DNA of 11,435 nt from an uncultured Oligoflexia bacterium (GTDB lineage Bacteria > Bdellovibrionota > Bacteriovoracia > Bacteriovoracales > Bacteriovoracaceae). Below the pieces are notes generated by a model. The model searched no databases and was not told where the DNA came from. It saw only the letters and a program-made list of their open reading frames with translations. This document shows positions 5,925 through 11,435 of the stretch, one piece after another. Where the stretch lies: assembly GCA_950060715.1 (NCBI GenBank), contig CATLVA010000018.1:1-11435 (forward strand). The letters run 5' to 3'. Position 1 is the stretch's first letter. Each line of letters starts with the position of its first letter. A program made the translations under genes and the position numbers.

Positions 5925-6386
5925 ATGCAACTTAACGTTGGTGACTTTATCTCTGGAAAGAGTATCTCAATCGGTAAATATCTTGGTGAGAACACTATTA
6001 ATGATACCAAGTTTCATAAAATTTTTGATACATCAAAAAACTTAGTTATTTATGTTCCAGTAGGAAATGAAAGTGATCTTAGAAAACTGCCAAGTAAAAC
6101 TACGGTAGAGAAATATTTAAATATGTTCAACGATCAAGAAGTTATCGACTGCCAAGAAATCGATGGTAGTCGTTATAAATATCTGAAAGACAAAGTTTCT
6201 CAATCTCAATTCAAGTCTAGTATCGAAGTTCTACATGATCTTTGTGTTTTAAAAAAGAAAAGAGAAATTTCTGCTTCTGAGAGAAAGCTTTTAAATTCTC
6301 TTGAGGAAAAATTAGTTCCAGAATTGACTCATATTTCTAGTATGAAACAAGAGGAAATCGAAGATAGAATTCACTTTGTTGCTTAA
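5925..6386 (+). CDS. CarD/CdnL-family RNA polymerase-binding transcription regulator
   Basis: The 153-residue protein matches CarD/CdnL proteins, which bind the RNA polymerase beta subunit through an N-terminal Tudor-like domain and stabilise open promoter complexes through a helical C-terminal domain. The start MQLNVGDFISG corresponds to the family opening (MxFxVGDxVxx). KNLVIYVPVGNESDLRKLPS (38-57) corresponds to the PVxNxxxxxLRxxxS core, followed by the linker helix. Residues 83-153 match the helical domain, with VLHDLCVLKKKREISASERKLL resembling VVRDLxxRKKxKxLSxxERKLL. The start is supported by AAGGA (5915-5919) 5 nt upstream. The N-terminal domain is somewhat divergent, with the beta-turn glycines not obvious, so it may be a paralogue rather than the main housekeeping CdnL. 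Its stop codon overlaps that of the convergent barrel gene. Confidence 0.78.
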   Translation: MQLNVGDFISGKSISIGKYLGENTINDTKFHKIFDTSKNLVIYVPVGNESDLRKLPSKTTVEKYLNMFNDQEVIDCQEIDGSRYKYLKDKVSQSQFKSSIEVLHDLCVLKKKREISASERKLLNSLEEKLVPELTHISSMKQEEIEDRIHFVA

Positions 6387-6949
6387 TTGGCAATTAGTGG
6401 AAAGCTAAAACCGATCAACAATAAATTTCCAAATTGAAGATATTCATCACTTGTACCGCTTTGTTCTAGTTTCGAGGCGGTTTCAATTTTTGCATTAACA
6501 GAAACCCAGTCTTTTAGGTGATAAGAGTATTCTGCTGACAGCACTGGATGTTTTTCGTGATAAGAGCGTCCGTCATACTCAACATATGGTCTACTTGAAA
6601 GAGAGATATAAAAAATATGTCTTTCTTTAAATTCGTATCCAAAGAAGATGGAGTTATAAGCAATCTGCATGTCATGCGAATAGTCTCCTGAATCAGAGCT
6701 TTTGAGGTGAGCCGCGAAGTTATAAACCTCACTTTCTATACCAAACTCATAATGCCCATAGTGGACTCCAAATTTTAAAGCGTAACTTAGGTCATTACTT
6801 CTTAGCACGCCGGTATCTCTATCGTGTTTAATATTTGCGGAGTCCATCATATTCACAAATATTCCCGGTTCGATGAAGACCTCTTGAGCCATCGATTTAT
6901 TAAAAGAAATTAAAAAAAATAAGAGAGTCGTCGTTAGTAGTTTATTCAT
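6383..6949 (-). CDS. Small outer-membrane beta-barrel protein
   Basis: A Sec signal peptide (MNKLLTTTLLFFLISFNKSMA, cut before QEVF) is followed by about 167 residues of alternating hydrophobic and polar segments with many aromatic residues, for example LSYALKFGVHYGHYEFGIESEVY and HIFYISLSSRPYVEY, ending LLLIGFSFPLIAN. This is the pattern of a small barrel of roughly eight strands, similar in style to OmpA/OmpW-like proteins, and no more exact family is recognised. The start at 6947-6949 was chosen because the signal peptide begins there. An upstream ATG at 6983-6985 would add 12 residues before it, and neither has a clear Shine-Dalgarno site. It lies 51 nt after the phnA-like gene on the same strand and may be co-transcribed. 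Its stop codon overlaps the CarD-like stop codon by two bases in the convergent arrangement. Confidence 0.75.
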   Translation of the reverse strand: MNKLLTTTLLFFLISFNKSMAQEVFIEPGIFVNMMDSANIKHDRDTGVLRSNDLSYALKFGVHYGHYEFGIESEVYNFAAHLKSSDSGDYSHDMQIAYNSIFFGYEFKERHIFYISLSSRPYVEYDGRSYHEKHPVLSAEYSYHLKDWVSVNAKIETASKLEQSGTSDEYLQFGNLLLIGFSFPLIAN

Positions 6950-7000
6950 AACAACAATTCTAAGCGAATAAATTTTTACAAACATTGAGCTAGGTCAGTA

Positions 7001-7348
7001 TTAGACTTTTTTTACGAACTCTGATTTTAGGCCCATATGGCCGAAACCATCGATTTTACAGCTGATATCATGTCCATCTGCTGAATCTGGATTAAGCTTG
7101 ATGTTTTTAGCCTTGGTCCCAACTTTTATTGGAGTAGAGGACCCTTTAACTTTTAGGTCTTTAATCACAGTAACGGTATCACCATCAGCTAGTATATTTC
7201 CATTGGCATCTTTGATTACGCTTGGATCATTTGCAGCATCAATTTCGGGATTAAATTCGTGTGCACATTCCGGACAAACCCATAAAGATCCGTCGTGGTA
7301 ACAGTAAGGTGATTGGCATTTAGGGCATTCTTTTTGATCGTCAGACAT
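7001..7348 (-). CDS. yjdM: PhnA/YjdM family zinc-ribbon protein
   Basis: The 115-residue sequence is strikingly like E. coli PhnA (now YjdM). An N-terminal zinc ribbon has C8-x2-C11 and C25-x2-C28 (ECPKCQS and [11 protein letters not shown]), followed by the conserved [27 protein letters not shown] and the ending [19 protein letters not shown]. The family was named for its position next to the alkylphosphonate genes, but it is not needed for phosphonate use and its function is unclear. The C-terminal domain is a small SH3-like barrel. The start agrees with the family length. The ribosome site is poor, with AGGG lying only a base or so from the ATG, so expression may be low or coupled to the upstream esterase gene, which ends 23 nt before it. 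Confidence 0.95.
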   Translation of the reverse strand: MSDDQKECPKCQSPYCYHDGSLWVCPECAHEFNPEIDAANDPSVIKDANGNILADGDTVTVIKDLKVKGSSTPIKVGTKAKNIKLNPDSADGHDISCKIDGFGHMGLKSEFVKKV

Positions 7349-7371
7349 GCCCTATATTAACTTATGATTTC

Positions 7372-8223
7372 TTATTGAGCGAGAAAAAATTTAGCAATCG
7401 ATTCAGCTGCACAGTATTCAGCGTCTATGATAAATTTCCCTAGACTACCGCATCCGTTTTTTGGATCAATTGGGTAGCCATGCCTCATACCTTTAATTGA
7501 GACAAGTTTGATATTCTCTGAGTTACCATGAACATTAGTCCACTGCTTTAAAATATAGTGAGCATTTTTATAGCTTACGAATTCATCAGAGGTTCCGTGA
7601 ACAATCATAACGCTTGGCCATTTTCCGTTGAATGGTCCAGCGGCAGCTCTTATTGCATCTCCTCTCTGTTGAGAGCTAGGAAATGGAAATTGAAAGCCAT
7701 ACATACAAGACCAAGCATTGCTTTGGTTGGTGGCACAGCCCACGGGTAGTCCTGCCACGATAGCTCCCGCCTTAAAGTATTCAGGGTAGGTTGCTAGCAG
7801 TATATTTGTCATTGCTCCACCAGCACTAAGCCCAGTCACAAAGGAGTCCTCAACGTCGTATTTTGATTTCATATAATCGATCATATGAGAAATAGAGGCT
7901 ATCTCTCCGTGACCTCTCGTTATGTCGGAAGCTTGAAACCAATTAAAGCATCGCCAATTATTGTTTGTTTTTGTTTGTTGTGGAAGAAGAAGCACCATTC
8001 CGTATTTATCGGCAACCTTCGTCCATCCTATTTCGTCGTCGAAATCTGAAGCCGCTTGAGCACAACCATGTAATAGAACCACGAGAGATTTAATTTTTGT
8101 TTCTGGCACATAGGTGTACATTTTTAGTTCACCTGGGTTTGGTCCAAAATCATTTACTTGGTTAAGGGTAATCTGTGCTTGAGCATAATTAATAATTAAA
8201 CTTATAAAAATAATTAATTTCAT
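7372..8223 (-). CDS. Secreted PHB-depolymerase-type esterase
   Basis: This 283-residue alpha/beta hydrolase belongs to the extracellular poly(3-hydroxybutyrate) depolymerase/feruloyl-esterase-like family (LpqC type). It has a signal peptide (about residues 1-16, cut after YAQA), the oxyanion motif LHGCAQ (51-56) and the family CFNWF segment (92-96). The catalytic triad is S133 in GLSAGGA, D213 in HGTSDEFV and H248 in GMRHGYP. Several cysteines probably form disulfides, as expected outside the cytoplasm. No separate substrate-binding or linker domain is present, so soluble oligomers, short-chain polyester or other esters are as likely as solid PHB. The ATG overlaps the TGA of the TetR gene (8220-8223) and is preceded by GGAGAG, so it is translationally coupled to the regulator. 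It should therefore be controlled together with the divergent acyl-metabolism operon. Confidence 0.88.
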   Translation of the reverse strand: MKLIIFISLIINYAQAQITLNQVNDFGPNPGELKMYTYVPETKIKSLVVLLHGCAQAASDFDDEIGWTKVADKYGMVLLLPQQTKTNNNWRCFNWFQASDITRGHGEIASISHMIDYMKSKYDVEDSFVTGLSAGGAMTNILLATYPEYFKAGAIVAGLPVGCATNQSNAWSCMYGFQFPFPSSQQRGDAIRAAAGPFNGKWPSVMIVHGTSDEFVSYKNAHYILKQWTNVHGNSENIKLVSIKGMRHGYPIDPKNGCGSLGKFIIDAEYCAAESIAKFFLAQ

Positions 8224-8840
8224 ACTCTCTCCAATAGATTCTCGATATTCTTAATTGTCTCTTTTTTTGCTTGTTCTAAAGACTTATTTCTTGTGGTCAC
8301 AGCATCCATAATTGATCCAGAAATAAGGTTTTGAATTTGCTTTGCTTTTAATTCAAGTTCGAGTGGAGGAAGATCAATTTGGCATTCCTGCGAAAGTACT
8401 AAAAGAATTCTCTCCACACCACGAGTACGAAGCTCGTCATTTAAATTTCTATATTCTTCGTCGATTGTACATAGGTAGTAAAAAAGTAACATGACTGAGA
8501 GTTCAGAAGGGTTTGTTTCGGCCCATAAAAACGGTGACTCAGCATATCTCTTTATAGATTCTCGCCCATCTTTGGCACCCTCTAAGTGCTCTGTAAGTAT
8601 TCTTTTGTAATTTGAGTTGATGTACAGAATGCAGGCTTTAAATATGTCCGCCTTGTCATTGAAGTGGTAGGCGATATGTGCTCTGCGAGTCTCGAGTTTT
8701 TCCGCAATTGCTTGATATGTTGTTTTTTCGAAACCAATTGTCGCGATGCAGTCTATTGCAGCCTTGATAATCTCAAGTTTCTTCATGTCCCCTTTAGAAG
8801 GACGTTGATCAAAAAAGTTCTGAAATCCGGTCGTATCCAT
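8220..8840 (-). CDS. TetR-family transcriptional regulator
   Basis: The N-terminal TetR DNA-binding domain is clear: MKKLEIIKAAIDCIATIGFEKTTYQAIAEKLETRRAHIAYHFNDKADIFKA (about residues 19-69). Here TTYQAIAEKLE..RAHIAYHF is the helix-turn-helix and its following tyrosine/phenylalanine signature. The remaining helical part (about 75-206) is the ligand-binding and dimerisation domain, which is not diagnostic of the effector. ATG at 8838-8840 gives 206 residues, a normal length. The frame stays open upstream to 8939, but those codons lie within the divergent promoter, and a start at 8787 just before helix 1 is possible. It overlaps the esterase gene by 4 nt and is divergent from the hydrolase/FabH-like/FabG-like operon. 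It very probably represses both directions, with an acyl compound as a guess for the inducer. Confidence 0.9.
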   Translation of the reverse strand: MDTTGFQNFFDQRPSKGDMKKLEIIKAAIDCIATIGFEKTTYQAIAEKLETRRAHIAYHFNDKADIFKACILYINSNYKRILTEHLEGAKDGRESIKRYAESPFLWAETNPSELSVMLLFYYLCTIDEEYRNLNDELRTRGVERILLVLSQECQIDLPPLELELKAKQIQNLISGSIMDAVTTRNKSLEQAKKETIKNIENLLERV

Positions 8841-8869
8841 CGGGTATTTTCTAACATGCGTTTTTTCAA

Positions 8870-8899
8870 TAGACAAAAGATTTTTACTCTGGGTATAAA
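8870..8899 (+). promoter_or_regulatory. Promoter of the hydrolase/ketoacyl-synthase/reductase operon
   Basis: TAGACA (8870-8875), an 18-nt spacer and TATAAA (8894-8899) form a sigma70-type promoter. Transcription would start near 8906 and give a leader of about 17 nt containing the AGG ribosome site. It lies in the TetR intergenic region, so it is the likely target of that repressor. Confidence 0.45.
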
Positions 8900-8923
8900 A
8901 AAAATTGTACGTAGGTATAAAAA
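8892..8923. repeat. Two direct 10-bp repeats 22 bp apart, candidate operator
   Basis: GGTATAAAAA occurs at 8892-8901 and again at 8914-8923, exactly two helical turns apart. A TACGTA palindrome (8908-8913) lies between them. The first copy overlaps the predicted -10 element and the second reaches the start codon, so a protein bound here would block the promoter. TetR sites are normally inverted repeats, which makes assignment to this regulator uncertain. Confidence 0.35.
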
Positions 8924-9693
8924 TGAAAATAAGAAGCAATCAAAATTTATTTAATGCGGAAGTCGAGGGAAGCGGAGCGCCTATTCTTTGCTTATCTGGC
9001 TTTGGCTGTGATCACTATAACTTTGCTTGGCTTGAACTTACTGGCCTAAAGGTGAAGTTAGATAATAGAGGATTTGGAGGTAGTGAGAATAATCTAGAAA
9101 ATTATTCAATTCTCCAACTGGCGCAAGATGCAAACAGTGTCATGAATATTCTTGGCTATGAAAGCTACCATGTCGTTGGTATCTCCATGGGAGGAATGAT
9201 TGCTCAAGAATTAACGCTGAGATTTCCTACCTCTGTAAAAACTTTAAGCCTTCTGTGTACTACTGGCCCGGGTGATGAATTTGTTTCACTGCCAAAATTG
9301 ACTGAAGATGATTTAAAGAAATTTTACGAATTAGATCCAGAAGTGGCAGCGAGAAGAGCTGTAAGTGCTACTTGTTACCAGGAAAATAAAATTGATTCGA
9401 TTGTAAAGCTTAGGTGTGCACACCCGGCGAAACTTTCAGAGGTATTAAAGCAGAAAAGAGCAGTAGATGAGTTTCTGAAAGAGCCAATTCCTCTATCGGA
9501 AATAAATGTACCAACTCTTGTTATGACAGGTGCAAATGATAGGTATGTTTCACCTAATAACTCTCATCTAATTCACCAAAGAATAAAAAATTCAAAACTT
9601 ATAGAAGTTGAAAACACAGATCACTTGTTCTTCTTAGAAGAACCTAAGATTGTTAGTGATCATATCAATAGCTTCATTGCGGAGGAAAATTAA
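8923..9693 (+). CDS. Alpha/beta hydrolase
   Basis: The 256-residue cytoplasmic protein is a typical small alpha/beta hydrolase. An oxyanion-hole region at LSGFGCDHYNF (24-34) is followed by DNRGFGGS (47-54), then nucleophile S88 in VVGISMGGM, acid D206 in MTGANDRYVSP and H234 in ENTDHLFF. A compact lid lies between about 118 and 190. The sequence resembles esterases, lactonases and BioH-like hydrolases of broad range, so the substrate cannot be told. ATG 8923 is chosen over the in-frame TTG at 8905 because AGG (8913-8915) is placed 7 nt ahead of it. It is the first gene of the operon; the next start codon lies one base after its stop codon. It may release or recycle the acyl product made by the two enzymes downstream. 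Confidence 0.88.
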   Translation: MKIRSNQNLFNAEVEGSGAPILCLSGFGCDHYNFAWLELTGLKVKLDNRGFGGSENNLENYSILQLAQDANSVMNILGYESYHVVGISMGGMIAQELTLRFPTSVKTLSLLCTTGPGDEFVSLPKLTEDDLKKFYELDPEVAARRAVSATCYQENKIDSIVKLRCAHPAKLSEVLKQKRAVDEFLKEPIPLSEINVPTLVMTGANDRYVSPNNSHLIHQRIKNSKLIEVENTDHLFFLEEPKIVSDHINSFIAEEN

Positions 9694-9694
9694 A

Positions 9695-10708
9695 ATGATT
9701 TCATTGAGTAAAATGGCGGTTTGGATTCCTGAAGAATTTGAAGATGCTGCTTATATTGCGAAAGAAGCAGGTCTACCTGAATTTGTTGTTGAAGAAAAAA
9801 TGGGTATTAAGAAAAAATGCCGAGCTAAAAAAAATGTTAATACGAGTACAATGGCAATCAATGCTGCAAAAGAAGTTTTAAAAGATATCGATCCTAATTC
9901 AATTGATATGATCATTTGGACTGGGTCTGAATTTAAAGATCATCCAGTGTGGTCAGCAGGGATTTATGTTCAAGAGCAAATTGGTGCTTACAATGCTTGG
10001 GCATTTGATTTATCTGCAAGATGTTCTTCAAATGTCGTCGGACTCAAAGTTGCCAAGGCGATGATGGAGCAAGACTCAAGTTTGAAAAGAGTCCTTTTAT
10101 GCGGCGGACACAAAACCGGAGAGCTTGTAAATTACAAAGATGAGAGCTCAAGATTTCTTTATAATTTAAGTGATGGAGGCGCAGCTATTCTTTTAGAACG
10201 TGGCGATTTTAATCCACTTTTGGAATCATCAGTCATTACAGATGGAGCTTTTAGTAAGGATGTGATTATACCTGCTGGTGGGACTGTAATGCCTTGGTCT
10301 GATAAAGCAGAAGATTACTGTTTAACTTGTCCTGATATCGCTGGCATGAGAGTTCGACTAGCGGAAAGATCCATAGACAATTTTTTAAAGGTCATTAAAG
10401 GTGCCGCCACAGCTTCAATGCCTAATCAGCCGATAGACTACCTATCACTTCTACATATGAAAAAGTCAGCTCATGATGAAATACTTTCCCGTTTAGAATT
10501 AGAGCAAGAACAGAGTATTTATCTAAATGAGTACGGTCATTTTGGAGCTCCTGATCAAGTTCTAAGTTTAGGGTTAGCAGAAGAATTTTTAAAGCCAGGA
10601 AGTCATGTTGTTTTAGCGAGTGCTGGTATCGGTTATACATGGTCAGCCATCAGTTTAAGATGGGATCAAAAAACATTTAGTTTAATTAAAGGAGATAGAA
10701 ATGAGTAA
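9695..10708 (+). CDS. FabH-like 3-oxoacyl-ACP synthase III family protein with altered triad
   Basis: The 337-residue thiolase-fold protein matches the ketoacyl synthase III family, which condenses an acyl-CoA starter with malonyl-ACP or performs related acyl transfers. Catalytic C110 sits in AFDLSARCSSNVVGL, equivalent to FabH C112. LSDGGAAILLERG (158-170) matches the FabH GDGAGA segment. The C-terminal GIGYTWSAISLRW (311-323) matches the usual GGGFTWGSxLxRx. H254 (LLHMKKSAHDEI) aligns with the FabH histidine. The FabH GNTSAAS asparagine is replaced by H282 in NEYGHFGAPD. The protein is therefore probably not the housekeeping FabH but a specialised relative with another substrate or chemistry. 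The start is set by GGAGG (9681-9685). It overlaps the reductase gene by 8 nt. Confidence 0.86.
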   Translation: MISLSKMAVWIPEEFEDAAYIAKEAGLPEFVVEEKMGIKKKCRAKKNVNTSTMAINAAKEVLKDIDPNSIDMIIWTGSEFKDHPVWSAGIYVQEQIGAYNAWAFDLSARCSSNVVGLKVAKAMMEQDSSLKRVLLCGGHKTGELVNYKDESSRFLYNLSDGGAAILLERGDFNPLLESSVITDGAFSKDVIIPAGGTVMPWSDKAEDYCLTCPDIAGMRVRLAERSIDNFLKVIKGAATASMPNQPIDYLSLLHMKKSAHDEILSRLELEQEQSIYLNEYGHFGAPDQVLSLGLAEEFLKPGSHVVLASAGIGYTWSAISLRWDQKTFSLIKGDRNE

Positions 10709-11408
10709 AAGAGTATTTGTTACAGGTGGAGCTAACGGAATTGGTCTTGCAACAGTAAAGAAGTTTTGGAATGAAGGTGCGGATTTAGTCGTTATTGATA
10801 TTCCTGCTCAAGATGATACTGAGTTAAAAGGGATGGAGAGAGTTACCTATCTTCAAGCCGATATTACCAGTGAAGACGGTCAAAAAATGATTGCCGAGCA
10901 AATGGAAAAAGGAATTGATGTCCTGGTTAATAACGCTGGAATTACAAGAGACGCAAGTGTTTTGAAAATGACTGACGAAATGTTCGATCAAGTTATTAAC
11001 GTCAATTTAAAAGGTGTTTGGAAACTTTCACAAATGGCCATCGCAAATATGAAAGATAAGGGTGGTGTCATTCTAAATGCCGCAAGTGTTGTCGCTCATT
11101 ACGGGAATTTTGGTCAGACGAATTATGTATCTTCAAAAGCCGCTGTTATCGGATTGACAAAAACATTAGCGAAGGAAGTTGGTCGATATGGTATCAGAGT
11201 TAACGCCATAGCACCTGGTTTTATTATGACTGAAATGGTTTCTAAAATGCCTGAAAAAGTAATTTCAATGATGGAAGAAAAAACACCTTTAAAGGTTTTA
11301 GGACAACCAGAAGACATCGCAAATGGCTATGCGTTTTTGGCCAGTGACGCTGCAAAGTTTATTACTGGGACTTGCTTAAATATTGATGGGGGAATTGTCA
11401 TTGGATAA
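10701..11408 (+). CDS. Short-chain dehydrogenase, FabG-like 3-oxoacyl-ACP reductase
   Basis: The 235-residue protein is a classical short-chain dehydrogenase close to FabG. It has the cofactor motif TGGANGIG (8-15), NNAG (77-80), N102 in NVNLKG, S129 in NAASV and the active-site pair Y142 and K146 in YVSSK. The FabG-like C-terminal GQPEDIANGYAFLASDAAKFITGTCLNIDGG is complete. D33 after the second strand (VVIDIP) would favour NAD(H) over NADP(H), although FabG normally uses NADPH; this is an inference from one residue. It probably reduces the beta-keto group formed by the FabH-like enzyme encoded just upstream. The start ATG has AAGGAG (10689-10694) 6 nt before it and lies inside the end of the synthase gene, which suggests coupled synthesis of the two. 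Confidence 0.92.
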   Translation: MSKRVFVTGGANGIGLATVKKFWNEGADLVVIDIPAQDDTELKGMERVTYLQADITSEDGQKMIAEQMEKGIDVLVNNAGITRDASVLKMTDEMFDQVINVNLKGVWKLSQMAIANMKDKGGVILNAASVVAHYGNFGQTNYVSSKAAVIGLTKTLAKEVGRYGIRVNAIAPGFIMTEMVSKMPEKVISMMEEKTPLKVLGQPEDIANGYAFLASDAAKFITGTCLNIDGGIVIG

Positions 11409-11435
11409 TTACTTTTTAGACTCATTTGTTATTGA
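11401..11435 (+). CDS. Possible start of the next operon gene (partial)
   Basis: A frame opening with TTG at 11401-11403 overlaps the reductase stop codon by 8 nt and runs to the window end as (M)DNYFLDSFVI. The overlap repeats the geometry of the synthase/reductase junction, and a purine-rich GGGGGA (11388-11393) lies 7 nt upstream. The stretch is too short for any family call. Confidence 0.3.
   Translation, partial: MDNYFLDSFVI

Noticed and set aside
7001..7348. Evidence for phosphonate metabolism
   Set aside because: PhnA/YjdM is not itself a phosphonate enzyme, and no other phn gene is present.
8841..8939. Upstream extension of the TetR protein
   Set aside because: The frame is open, but the added residues are hydrophobic and unlike TetR N-termini, and they lie over the divergent promoter.
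9650..9694. Upstream extension of the FabH-like protein
   Set aside because: It would overlap the hydrolase gene, and the ATG at 9695 has a proper GGAGG site and gives the family N-terminus.
1..11435. Mobile element, CRISPR array or defence system
   Set aside because: No transposase, integrase, terminal repeats, spaced repeats or recognised defence genes were seen on either strand.

Overview
The window is AT-rich bacterial DNA, densely packed with short operons on both strands. Outer-membrane beta-barrel proteins, secreted proteins with signal peptides and a poly(3-hydroxybutyrate) depolymerase-type esterase indicate a Gram-negative cell. Low GC, a CarD-type RNA polymerase regulator, an NhaR-like LysR protein and many small exported proteins fit a marine or soil member of the Bdellovibrionota (for example Bacteriovorax/Halobacteriovorax-like). 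That placement is inference, because no rRNA or other marker is present.

Region 1 (1-1166, minus) looks like a metal-uptake locus, probably zinc. It holds an outer-membrane barrel protein with a His/Glu-rich stretch, followed by the first codons of an exported metal-binding ABC transporter component. Both genes look damaged. The barrel gene has an in-frame TGA between signal peptide and barrel, and the ABC gene has no ATG, GTG or TTG where its signal peptide should begin.

Region 2 (1225-2517) is a stress and stationary-phase block. A HPF/RaiA-type ribosome hibernation protein (minus) and a Dps ferritin-like DNA-protection protein (plus) are divergent across a 178-bp control region. Dps ends in a near-perfect bidirectional terminator shared with a convergent gene for a 60-residue, very acidic exported protein.

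Region 3 (2518-5811, plus) is a tight three-gene operon: an NhaR-like LysR regulator, an ATP-grasp ligase-like protein and an AstE/AspA-type zinc amidohydrolase. The genes overlap by 17-20 and 4 nt. An enzyme that could form an amide or peptide bond is therefore co-translated with one that could cleave such a bond. The substrate is unknown.

Region 4 (5925-7348) holds a CarD-like transcription factor (plus). It is convergent, with overlapping stop codons, to a small outer-membrane barrel gene that follows a phnA/yjdM homologue (both minus).

Region 5 (7372-end) is a divergent lipid or acyl-metabolism cluster. On the minus strand a TetR regulator is translationally coupled to a secreted PHB-depolymerase-type esterase. 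On the plus strand an alpha/beta hydrolase, a divergent FabH-like ketoacyl synthase and a FabG-like reductase form an operon that runs off the window, probably into another gene. The 82-bp divergent promoter region contains two copies of a 10-bp direct repeat spaced 22 bp apart. The likely picture is a TetR-controlled pathway that makes and reduces a beta-ketoacyl compound and hydrolyses esters.

The most interesting items are the LysR/ATP-grasp/AstE operon, the FabH-like cluster with its altered catalytic residue, and the possibly decaying zinc locus. No tRNA, rRNA, CRISPR array or insertion sequence was seen, and no gap between genes exceeds 300 bp.
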